From positions 68,865,392 through 68,929,391 of the forward strand of contig NC_030684.2 of assembly GCF_000004195.4 (NCBI RefSeq): a DNA stretch of 64,000 bases, written 5' to 3'. How positions within the stretch are numbered: position 1 is the first letter of the stretch; every line of letters starts with the position of its first letter. A model generated the notes under the pieces. That model was not told the DNA's origin, did not search any database, and saw nothing but the letters and a program-made list of their open reading frames with translations. Position numbers and translations under genes: made by a program. Below are positions 27,001-39,000 of this stretch, in pieces. This stretch comes from Xenopus tropicalis. Its lineage: Eukaryota > Chordata > Amphibia > Anura > Pipidae.

Positions 27001-30000
27001 CAAAAGCCACAAAAAATTAAAAATGAAGACCAGCTGCTAATTGTCTTAGAATATCACTAACCACATTATACTAAAAGTTAAGTTAAAGTAACTCTCTCTT
27101 CATCAGTACCTTGGTGTAAGGTGTATGTTAGGTGTGGTTCTCTCTCTGAGAAACAGTAGAATACTAGAAGTGCTAGAAACAATAGCTTTCTAATTGCGGC
27201 TTTGTGTAAATGTCTCAGGGTATCCGTCAAATACAGTCAATAGTAAATCCAATGGATTTGTGACTGTCAACAGCAAAAGGTAGGCAAACAATGTAAGATA
27301 GTGTGGTCCAATATTAATCCTAGATGAAGGAAATACACAAAGAAAAAAAATTGTACAACAGGAACAGTTGTGTCCACAACTTTTACAGAAATGTCTGTTG
27401 ATTGAGAAAACAGATACCAATAACAATGGTTTTTATTCTAGTTATGTCTTTCTCTTTCATTAAAATTTACTCAAAATTTCTTCTTTCTGCAGATTCAGAC
27501 TGCAAAGAACTCACACAATGCAAGGCGGAGATTACCAAATTGGGTTCCTTTGTACAAATGACCAACACAATTATCCCCGCATTAGAAAGCTACACATGGT
27601 GCTTGGACTTATCACGTGCAGTTAATACCAGCACTTGGACAGCATTTACATATGTAGTTGCAAATGAAGATGATGAAAATTGCCCTGAGCTTGGATTTGG
27701 TGGTTCTTATAACAAGCTTGTGCTATTTCATTTGGAAAATAGGTATGACATTGACTTTCAATTGCGCTTACCAGATTGGCACATTGTATGCTCAACTTGG
27801 GACAGTATCACAAAGCAGCTGGAGGTCTTTGTGAACGGAAAGTGCATATTTAACAAAAAACTTCCAAGTGCTCGAAAAGTGAAGCCCAATGGAACACTGG
27901 TGTTAGGTATTAACCATTTAATCCATGGGGGAAATGTGGAATCTGCAGATAATTTTATTCTTATGGGAAGCCTGTACAACTTTCAGATGTGGAAATCTAT
28001 ACTCTCCACTGATATCATGGGTACCTGCACTGAAGGAAATGTAGTTAGTTGGACCCATAAGTTTTGGACCTTTTCAGACACCTCCCCCATTAAGAATGAT
28101 ACACTGCGATGTGGTAAGTGGTCTATTTTTCTGGTTACGGATTTTACTACCTGAGAGAATATAGTACAGGCCAGTTATATAAGGCAACATGCTGTGCCTA
28201 TAGCACTGTGCCAATCAGCACAGTAGTGCAAGATGCACTGAAGCATCAGAATGCTGCTCATTTGTACCTACAAGAAAATGGCTACTGCTACCAACTTTGG
28301 CATGCATTATGCCTTTAGCTTTCTGTTTATAATTTCCCCTTTCTGGCTATACTTATGGATTTCTTCATTTTAATATTTAGTTTGCTTGGGCTGAAAGTTT
28401 GAACCCAGTGATATTGTTTCTTAACTTACCTCTGCCTTATTCTTTGTCTTTATATAGTGCTATCCATTATGTGAAATATATCATAAATACACAAGTCTGG
28501 TAAAAAGTGATCATATGTGATTTGGATTTTGTAAGAATAAAGCTAAAGAACAATTATACAATTTAGTATGCAGGAGACATTCCTCTTTTTCATATGCTTC
28601 TTATGAGCTAATGCAGCACTAGTGCCTCTGAACACAAAATGAATTAGAATTGTGCACAGCTGTCACAGCGAGCATACCGCAGGCAGCAGCATATAGCGGC
28701 TAGTTCTGTTGGCACCTGCTGAGTCCTTCACATGGTGGAAGAGGTGCGTAACAGGAGCAAAAAATAACAGTTGACACTTTCAAGTCCTGCTACTGCTCGA
28801 TAAAGAGCAGATTGGATGTGGTGTGTCATTGGTGAGAGAAATACTTTGAACAGTACTGGGGGTTTAGGGATGCAGTGCAGGTGGGCCTTTATTATGTGAT
28901 AACCAGTGCAGGTGGTGATCGCACTAATATTTCTGCCCAAACACCAAACTTTTTTATATCTGTTCCTACACAGCACTGTCTTGTTATACACCCCATCACA
29001 CTTAGGGGCTGATTTACTAATCCACGAATCCGAATCCGAATGAGAAAAATTCGGATTGGAAAACGAACATTTTTCGACTTTTTCGTATTTTTTGCGATTT
29101 TTTTCGTCGCCGTTACGACTTTCCCGTAAATTATCGCGACTTTTTCATAACCGGTACGACTTGCACGAATTGTCGCGACTTTTTCATAGCCATAACAAAT
29201 TTTATGAATTGTCGCAACTTTTTCATTGCCATTATGCCTTTGGAGAATTGTCGCGACTTTTTCATTGCCATTATGCCTTTGCAGAATTGTCGCGACTTTT
29301 TCATTGCCATTATAACTTTCGTGAATTGTCGCGACTTTTTCATAGCCATTACGACTTTCGCGAATTATCGCAACTTTCGTATTGAGAGCTCGAAAAAGTC
29401 GCGACAATTCGCGAAAAAGTCACAAAGTAACGATCATTACGAAAAAAACGCATTCGGACGCTTTTCGGACGTTCGTGGATTAGTAAATGTGCCCCCTAGG
29501 GTCTCTCACTGTGTGCTCTATTTAGTTGGCTGATACCCAACTCCAGTTACGTATGTAAAACACTAAGAAACTGCCATAACTTCTTACTAAATTTAGTTTT
29601 CTTCCTGCCCCACAGTCACTGCTGCTTTTATTTCTTAGTGGGTTTCCAGTACAATTCAATTTCAAGTGCAAGTCACCATGTACTTTACCCACAATAAAGT
29701 GTTTCCCCATGATTCCAGTGCCATTGCTAACTTTGAGAAGCAATAGTGGCAGATACATTAAAATACTACAGTTGTGCATGCACTTTGATACAAATTGTGC
29801 TAAAAGTCTTCAGTGCTTGGATAACGTCATTTCTACTACCAAAATGGCATTTGTGCAGGCTACTGTGGAGACCCTGGAGCTACCATCACTATGGAGAGCT
29901 GTAGCAACTCCAGGGTTCCCCTGCATCAATAGGCGCACTGTGCATGGTTCACATGAGATGGTGAGACTGAAACAGTGGCACCTAGTTGAACTATGCAGAA

Positions 30001-33000
30001 GTGCAAGAAAAGGCTTAAAGTGAAAATTACACCTTTGGTTTTGTGGTTAGATATTTAGATTGATAGTAATAATAACTATTAATCACAAAACATAAACCCA
30101 ACAGTTTAGTAAAATTTACTGCTGTAAAAAAAAACTCCACTTCTTCATTTGGAGAAGGATACTACTTCCTCTAGGCGAGTACTACTGTTTTATTCTTACT
30201 GATATTTTTCCTTTCAGCTTCTTTTAACTTACACTTTCAATCACCTCTGTAAAACTCCTATCCTGCACTGCTCTGTTTTGCTCTTTTTTTTTAATGATGC
30301 TTTTAACTCATTCCCCCTTACTTTCTTATTTACTGTATGTGTTTCCATTGAATGCCTACTGACCTACTAGCCTTTTGTGCACAAATGATCTAGTCTAGCT
30401 CTGGGGTTTAAAAGGTTAATCATGCAGTTCTAGTACAGATTGTTAGGCTCGTGCAGGGTGCAGGGAATGTAAACAGGTAGGGAGAAAAGGGCCATACATA
30501 AATATTTAAGTAAGGGGGAATAAGCTGAAAGCACTAAAAAAAAGCAGCACAGAGCAGTGTAGGAGAGCAGTTTTATAGTGCAGTGGAGAATCCTTATTGT
30601 ATAGTCACATACCTGAACATGAAAGGAAGTGGCAGAACTGTGATAAGCAAGCTGTTAACTCTGGCCCTGATTGGCCATCTTGTATGTGCTGACAATAGTG
30701 CTGCTAGATTCTTCTTGTCAGTCAAGCTTTTAGGTTCCACCTTGTAAGCCCTGATTGACAAGCCCCAAGGGACCATAAGAGCATGTTGGATTCCCAAATG
30801 CTCACCTGTGTCCAATTTAGGCTGATGCCACACGTGGCGTTTTTACGCTGCGTATTTTCTAATTCTCTCGGCGGCTGAAAAACGCCTGATATCATCATCC
30901 ATAGAAATAGCTTGAAAAGACGCGCAGCAAACCACACAAAGCAGAAATACGCTAGAAAACGCCTAAGCACGGATTTTTCAAGCGTTGGCTGAAATACGCC
31001 AGTACTTGCAAAGCAAGCTATTCCTATGGATACGCAAAGGCAGCTGCCAGACCTAGCGGAAATACGCGGCGTTTTTTGCTATTTCACACTATTAGCACCA
31101 TGGCAACGGGATTTGCTTACGTCACCAGTACTAGGCTGAAAAACGCCATGTGTGGCTTGTGCGGCGTTTTTAGGCTGAGAAAAAACGCAGCGTAAAAACG
31201 CCACGTGTGGCATCAGCCTTATATAGAAAGAGGTCAAATTAAGAAAGAATGGTCTGAAGGACATGTTTTGATGAAAAATACAATTCTAATAAGACCTGAG
31301 AAATGACACTATCCCTTAAAGACGCATTTTTCCACACTGCACCTAAAGTTGTATGACTGCAACTGCACTTGCAGGATATATATATATAGCATGGACCACT
31401 CCATATGCAATAGGGATACTTGGATAACTGTCATGAGCAAAAAAAAAAAAAAATTCAATTCAACACTAGCTGTTAAAATTGAATGCTGGATGTGAGTCTA
31501 TAAGGAAGAAAGTTTAGTTTACCTTGTCTTTGTTTCTTATTTTAGCAAACTCAGGGAATGAACGCACAACCACCGCAAGTACAACCCCTTGCCGGACTAC
31601 TTTAGGTATGTAGTAGAAATCAATATGTTCTGACAGTATAAATACAAACACATTTACTTTCTGTGCTTGCAATTTGGTCACTCTTTCTGCTTTTCTGGCT
31701 TGTATCTACTTTCAGTCATAGTGAGGGAATACAGCACAGTACCGCAGGGGTCAGTCTTTGGACCTTTGCTTTTTAACTTGTTTATTAATGACCTGGAGGT
31801 GGGCATTGTAAGTACTGTGCTATTTTTGCTGATGATGATAAATTGTGCAAAACTATACGTTCGATGCAGGATTCTGCCATTTTGAAGAGTGATAAGTACA
31901 TGGTTACACACTTTGGAAGAAATAATATAATATACTAAATGGTAGTGATTTGTGGGATCCCTAATTGTGAAGATGTAGATTTTTGTGGATAGTAAGTTGT
32001 GTCACTCAGTGGCTAATAAAGCAAATAAAGTATAGTCATGCTTAAAAAAGGGTGCTGAACATAATTCAGCCTCCAGTCCAGTCCAGTTTTGTGCTCCAGT
32101 CCTTAAAGGACATGTAAAGCCTACATTTGCCTACAATGTATATCAGTTGGGCACGTCTCCCCCACCCAAATGGCATCATTTGTACTGCATATACCCCCTC
32201 CGCTTGCCAGCACCATCACATTTTCCTAAAGCAAATAGCAGCTTTCACCTGGTGGCCATTTTTCCTCTGATACATAATCAGATACATTTAAATCTGCAAA
32301 CAGCATACACACACAGACCCCTATTCAGCATACATTTCATCAAGAATACAGGCTCACACACGCAGAACTGTCTTTGATAAAAGTTTTGCTCTGTTTGAGC
32401 TGAGCTCAGGAGAAAAAAGTTGAAGCAGACAGCTGAGTTGAGTTTCTATGGGAACCAGCAATGCCATCTTTTCACTGGCTGCTAGACTGGAGGGCGTGTT
32501 TAGTAATCTGAGCTTAGAACAACTGAGCATGCCCACAAGCCAACAGCCAAAGCAAATTCCTGAGGGAGGGGGCCGAGTGGGTTACAGGAGGAGAAGGAAA
32601 TCTAAGTGATTAAGGGGATGTTGCAGCCTTACTATTAACCTCTGGACAACCAGTGTGGCAGGTATTGAAAGATTTCAAAGATGCTGTTCACTGATTACAT
32701 TTTTGTGTGTGGGGTTTACATGTCCTTTAAGAAGGAAGATTTAATCTATGAGGTTAGACTTTCAAGGTTTGGATTGTTTTCTTTGCCTTTTTATTTAAAA
32801 CAATAGGCAGAACTGAATTTCAAAACAAATCAAATTTATTGTTTTAATTATAAGCATAGGTTATATTACATGTATACTGCCCATTGATTCCATATGATTG
32901 CTCTTCAGACTAATGGGGAGCAACTCCAACCATTTCAATGCCTATCCATGGAGACATTATTGGAATTACCAGAATTACTAGAAGTGTTCCTTACTAGAAG

Positions 33001-36000
33001 TATGATTACTATTTAGGAATATGATTACTCTTTACAAGTACATTAGAGCACATTTAAGACAGATTGCGGAGGTCTTTTCTCCATTAGAAAAGATCAAAGA
33101 ACAACAGGTCATCCCTTTAGCAGCAGAGGTAGTTCTTCACTATAAGGGCAGCATGGCTGTGGATAGCCCTGCAAATATCAGTCAGGAAGGCCCATACACA
33201 GGCCAATAAGCTACTGACATAATCTGGAGGAGCAGAAAAGGAGAAAAGGATATTGACACTATTTCTGTCATTGATTGGAACATATCAGTATCAATGCTGT
33301 TGTTAATGCTACCCATCTGATAAATGTGATGTAAATCTAAAGATGCATGCCATACACTGCACTGTTTCAAGACAGCCATACAGATTGTTATTTGAACTCT
33401 TCCTAGGGTTGCTAATTTACATCTTAATTACTGGTGACTTATTCAGACTCTGTGCTGCAGGACTTGATAGTAATCATTTTAGCATCAGCAACAAGCATCT
33501 TTGCTAATCTGGACTTGTATATTCTCTGGCAAGTGCTGATACTGATACTGACACCAGCAAATGCAAAATGCAGTTTTAGATGCAAGTTCAGGTATAGGAC
33601 CCGTTATCCAGAATGCTCGGGACCAAGGGTATTCCGGATAAGGGGTCTTTCTGTAATTTGGATCTCCATACTTTAAGTCTGCTAAAAAATCAATAAAACA
33701 TTAATTAACCCCAATAGGAGTGTTTTGCATCCAATAAGGATTATTTATATCTTAGTTGGGATCAATTACAAGGTACTGGTTTATTATGACAGAGAAAAAG
33801 GAAATCAGTTTTAAAATTCTGAATTATTTTATTAAAATGGAGTCTATGGGAGACGGGCTTTCCGTAATTCGGAGTTTTCTGGATAATGGGTTTCCGGATA
33901 AGGGGTCAGATACCTGTACCTTACATGAATGGTGTGGATTTACTCTGTGGCAACACTTGCCTGACTAAAACTGTTGTTGGGCTTAATAAATGAGTCTTAA
34001 GTTCCAAGTTCTTTAATGTTTTCCATTGCTATTTTTCCACTGGGTGGCATGGTTTTACCATGGTCTATTGATGAGTTTTTAGTTTGACCATATTAACTTA
34101 TATTAATGATCTGTGTAGGCTAACCCATCCCTAAATGGTTTATAAAAACATTAAAAATATAGTAGTTACATAGTTACATAGGGTTGAAAAAAGACCAGTG
34201 TCCATCAAGTTCAACCCATCCAAGTAAACCCAGCACACTTAACCCACACCTACCAATCTATACACTCACATACATAAACTATAAATACAACCACAAACTT
34301 AGATTCTACAAGTACAAATGCATTCTACAAAGTGCAAATTTAATAAATAAGCCACATTGTCTTTTTTGCCAAACAAAAACATAGTAAAAATGTTCATAGA
34401 TGCCCATGCTCATATATTTTGATAAAAATAATTTTAATGTAAAAACACACAGATGTGGCCAAAGCTTTAAAGTTACTATATGACACACTAATGAAACATG
34501 ATATATGCATACCTCTTCTAATGTGATGCAATTCTTAATGTTTGCCATTTAAGAACTTCTTGCAGAACATGATACATTTCAGTCAATGCGTTAATATTTT
34601 AGGCAAATAAAGTTAAATTTACATTTCAGCAGGATCAAAGAACAAGTTGTGATATTTTCTTGGCTCCTGCCTCCTGCATTTTGATACTTAGCATAGGATA
34701 TGATTGCTGCACACTCATGGCAAGCTTTCAAATGTAGAGACGCTTGCTTGAGAAAGGTACTATGGTACCTAGTATTCAGTCTATACACCTATATATCACA
34801 GAATAGCTTTATAATATATTTTATAAGTTACATAACAGTTAAGTTACAACAGAAGGAGGGTTCTACCCTACAGAGCTTACAATCAAAGTATGAGAGTTAT
34901 TTACTGATACAATGTGGGGGTAATAACAGTTCATAGTACCAGAGATTTTGTCTCATATGTGTCAAAAATGGGATCAGGTGGAACAGAAATTTAATGTTGT
35001 GGAGAAGCAAAGAGGTACAATTATAGGTGGCGTGGGGGCAGTAGGTCTGTGAAAAATGGAGGAGACATTCAAGAAACAAATAAACAAAGGGATAAACAGT
35101 GATATGAAATAAGAAGGTGACTAAAATATTTAGTGGTAATTGTTTTCTTATCAGACAAGGTCATGTAATTTTGCATTAGGCTATCTCCATACAAACAGCA
35201 GGCCAAACATTCAGAAAATGGTCCTGTACAGAAATCAGGGGCGAGCTAAGCTAGATGGGCACCCTAGGCAAAGTGCAATGTGCATGTGCATTGTTGTAGC
35301 GGGAGGGATGGCGCTTGCGTGGCAGGGGCAATAACAAGGGAGTGCGGACTAGGGGTAGGCAGTTCTTAGGTGTATACTGTCCCTTTAAGTTAAACACAAT
35401 TCTTGTAATCAGTGAGGGAAGAGAGGATAAATTGCAGGCAAATAAAATGTTTGATAAAGATAATCGAAAAACCTGCACAAAGTTTATTACTATAAAGATC
35501 AATGTCATAATCCAATGATATACTGTATAGTATCAGCTTTGATATTTGTTTGCAGATATAACTTTATTATCTGTAACTACAACATGTACTTCCTAAATGC
35601 TAACAACATAGTGATAACCAGAACCAGACAGTACATCTCCTTCCAGAACATTCCCAACAAGTGGAACTATAACCACATGTATTGCCTGCATGTCTGGTGA
35701 CAAATGGCATTTCTTCTGTACCCTCATCTGCAATTCATCCTTCCACATTAATGCCAAATAAATCACCTGTTGCAACCATTAAGCCATTCCCACATTTTAC
35801 TATTCAAGTGTCACAGAAAATATGGAACAAACCATTCAGTAATAACAAATAGCACTAATCCTGCTTCTAATAAGAAAGCTACTCCAACACTTATGTTTCA
35901 GCAAATACAGCTAAACATCTTGGCATAATAATATATACAATGCCAATATATTCCTCAGAGATTATAGATCATTCTCCAGGCATTAAATAAATGTCTGGTT

Positions 36001-39000
36001 TAATTGCCTAGTTTATGTTACATTGTATCATATATTAAAATATTTTCTGTAAGAAGATTCTGCTCCTATAACTAAACAACAGTGGAAAGGCCACAGGCTG
36101 GATATTCCCATTGTAGAACATTTGTGGAATATACAGATAGTATAAAGATACAAATGAAAGCAAAACTCTAAACTATAATTCTAGTTTTTGAGTATTATCC
36201 TCAACAGACTCTTGTTTGTTACTTTTATGTTCAGATACACAAACAACAACCTTATCTCTAACTACAACCAAGCTATCGGAAATTACAACAACTTGGATTC
36301 CTGAGGCAAGCACAGAAGGGGCTGCACCTATTACAACAAGTACTTCTACTTCAGCAGCATCATCTAGGAGTGACTCTAACACAGCACCCCATAGTGAGAG
36401 CACTAGTACTACAGATCGGCCTGTCAGCACTAGTACTACCAGTATTCCCAAGAGCACTGACAGTCTCCCTGCCACTGCTTTCACTCCCAATATGCCTCTC
36501 AGTACTAGTGCTTACAATATGCACAGCAGAACTAGCAGTAGCTATACATCAGTTATTACTAGTGGTACTAGTTCTTTTGTCAGTACTTCTACTACCAGTA
36601 TACCCACCAGCATTAGTAGTACAAACATGCCTCACAGTACTAGTGCTAACAATATGCCCACCAGCACTAGCTTTACATCCATTATTACTAGTGGTGCCAG
36701 TTCTTTAGTCAGTACTTCTACTACCAGTATACCCACTAGCATTAGTAGTACAAACATGCCTCACAGTTCTAGTGCTAACAATATGCCCACCAGCACTAGC
36801 TATACATCCATTATTACTAGTGGTTCCAGTTCTTCTACTACCAGTATACCCACCAGCATTAGTAATACAAACTTGCCTCACAGTACTAGTGCTAACAATA
36901 TTCCCACCAGCACTAGCTATACATCCATTATTACTAGTGGTGCCAGTTCTTCTGTCAGTACTTCTACTACCAGTATACCCACCAGCATTAGTAATACAAA
37001 CTTGCCTCACAGTACTAGTGCTAGCAATATTCCCACCAGCACTAGCTATACATCCATTATTACTAGTGGTGCCAGTTCTTCTGTCAGTACTTCTACTACC
37101 AGTATACCTACCAGCATTAGTAATACAAACTTGCCTCACAGTACTAGTGCTAGCAATATTCCCACCAGCACTAGCTATACATCCATTATTACTAGTGGTG
37201 CCAGTTCTTTTGTCAGTACTTCTGCTACCAGTATACCCACCAGCATTGGTAATACAAACATGCCTCACAGTACTAGTGCTAACAATATGCCCACCAGCAC
37301 TAGCTATACATCCATTATTAGTAGCAGTGCCAGTTCCTCCCACAGTACTTTAAGTACTAGTACACTCACCAGAACTAGTAGTGCAAATATACCTGTAAGT
37401 ACTAGTTCTAACAATATGCCCACCAGTGCAACTAATATCCCTAGTGTTATTATTACTACCAGTAAGTCCATCATTACTAGTGATACCAGTATGCCTATAA
37501 GTACCAGTGCAACCAGTACACCAATCAGTACTAGTGCTACCAACATAGTAAGCAGTAATAGCGTTACAAATACACTTAGAAGTACTCCTGCCACAACAAC
37601 TGTTACAAGTCAAGATGTACAGTCTCTTCTGACAACACCTGCAAGACTCACTACAACTAAATCCAGTGATAAAACAACCATATCCATTGGATCCATGCCA
37701 ACTACAGGTATATCATGAATGAATGTATGTATGTATTTTTTGTGTTATTATTTATGACTGACTTCTGCCAGTATTTGTCTTTATGTGAGCAATGAGCTAG
37801 AGTCCAGTTCCAAAACTAAATATAAATGGGCTCATGGTGGCTATTTTATAAATATGATAGTGTTGTAGCTCTTTAGTGATGAGTTGTTACAGAATTGCAG
37901 TCACTTACATTTTATATAAATAACATATCTTTATGATGAAAGAGGAATTTCCACTTATTAATCTATTAAAAAATCAGTATTTAAGTCTGATTTTTTCCCA
38001 TAATAATGTGTCATGTGTAAGATGGCAACATATTGACACTGGAGAAATTACAGATAAAAGAAGGAAAAGAAATGTTGCCAGGAGTTAGTTTATTAGTGGG
38101 TATGATGCAGAGGCAAACACAAATGAGCATGGTGTTTCATCCTAGTGACAATAGCTGAAATAGACTACCACAAGAAGAGACAGGTTTATAAAAGTCATCA
38201 GTGTCACTCAGCCAATTCAGGGGCCCCGAAAACAAATATTTAGTACTGTATTGTATAGCACAGGGGGCCCCAAATGATATACTTAAATGGGACACCAGTA
38301 AAAGTATGCAAATCTAATGGCAGCCCTGGTCTGGAGTTTGAAGAAAAATCTAATACAATATTTCCAGTGAACATCAACAAAAAATGGTTTGCACAGGTTT
38401 GCCTTTAACTTTAACCATATCTTACCTCTATATAGAATAAAAGGCATAAATGTTGCCCAGGTATAATAACCCATGGGAACCAGTAAATGCAATTGGCTGA
38501 TTGGTTGCAATAGGTGACTAGATCTGTAGAAAACTTTGCATTTTTTATTAAATAATACCTTAATTCTACAACACACTGGATACCAGAAATGGTAGTCAAA
38601 CACAGTGCAAACCACTGGAAGTATAGGCAAGACAGACACAGAATACATTACTTATACTACCCCAGCAAATCCACAAGAGGCAACTGGTGCTACCCAGAAA
38701 AACCTCATCATCAGCAGGTTTTTAGCCCAAGAGGCTTTGGTGACAAGATCTTTGTAGATATATCCATCCAGATTAACCAGCTGAGCAGCTTACTGTCACA
38801 GCCAGTAGCCAAATAATACTATAAATGACCACCAAGGGGCCACAATAGAGTCTCAGAGGCTACTGGTCAAGTGTTAGAAGTAGGAATTAAAAAGGCAACC
38901 AACTGGGAAACAGGCATGACAGATGTTTGGAAGACATGAACACTCAGTGGAAGTATAACAGGATCAAAACAAGGTAGGCAGGGCAGAAGTTAGGCACCGG

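Larger units (their letters stand above)
19488..27492 (+). other. Intron 1 (8.0 kb), rich in MITEs
   Basis: Holds a GC-rich repeat at 20,150-20,525, the palindromic cluster 22,033-22,935, a (TA)n run, a hAT element with target duplication (24,131) and the 648-bp MITE at 25,515. The rest (21,000-22,030; 22,940-24,000; 24,450-25,510; 26,165-27,490) shows no exon or repeat that I recognise. Confidence 0.8.
28114..31545 (+). other. Intron 2 (3.4 kb)
   Basis: Contains the MITE with 39-bp minisatellite (29,003-29,498), a repeat piece near 29,880-29,960, the palindromic MITE at 30,818-31,221, and otherwise unremarkable AT-rich DNA (28,114-29,000; 29,970-30,810). Confidence 0.8.
31606..36234 (+). 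other. Intron 3 (4.6 kb)
   Basis: Holds LINE reverse-transcriptase remnants (31,728-31,890; 33,018-33,155; 34,164-34,297), a T2-type MITE (32,103-32,731), a CAGGTATAGG element (33,599-33,916) and the decayed mucin exon (35,556). 34,300-35,550 has no recognised feature apart from GGCACCCTAGGCAAAGTGCA near 35,258, a fragment of the 42,693 element's family. Confidence 0.8.

Noticed and set aside
28892..29407. 171-residue minus-strand open frame with [13 protein letters not shown] repeats
   Set aside because: It translates the 39-bp minisatellite of a MITE; the other strand and frames are equally open and there is no start or splice context.
36705..37343. 212-residue minus-strand open frame and 193-residue plus-strand alternative frame over the mucin exon
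   Set aside because: Both are shadows of a 129-bp repeat whose length is a multiple of three; the encoded sequences are low-complexity echoes of the real frame.
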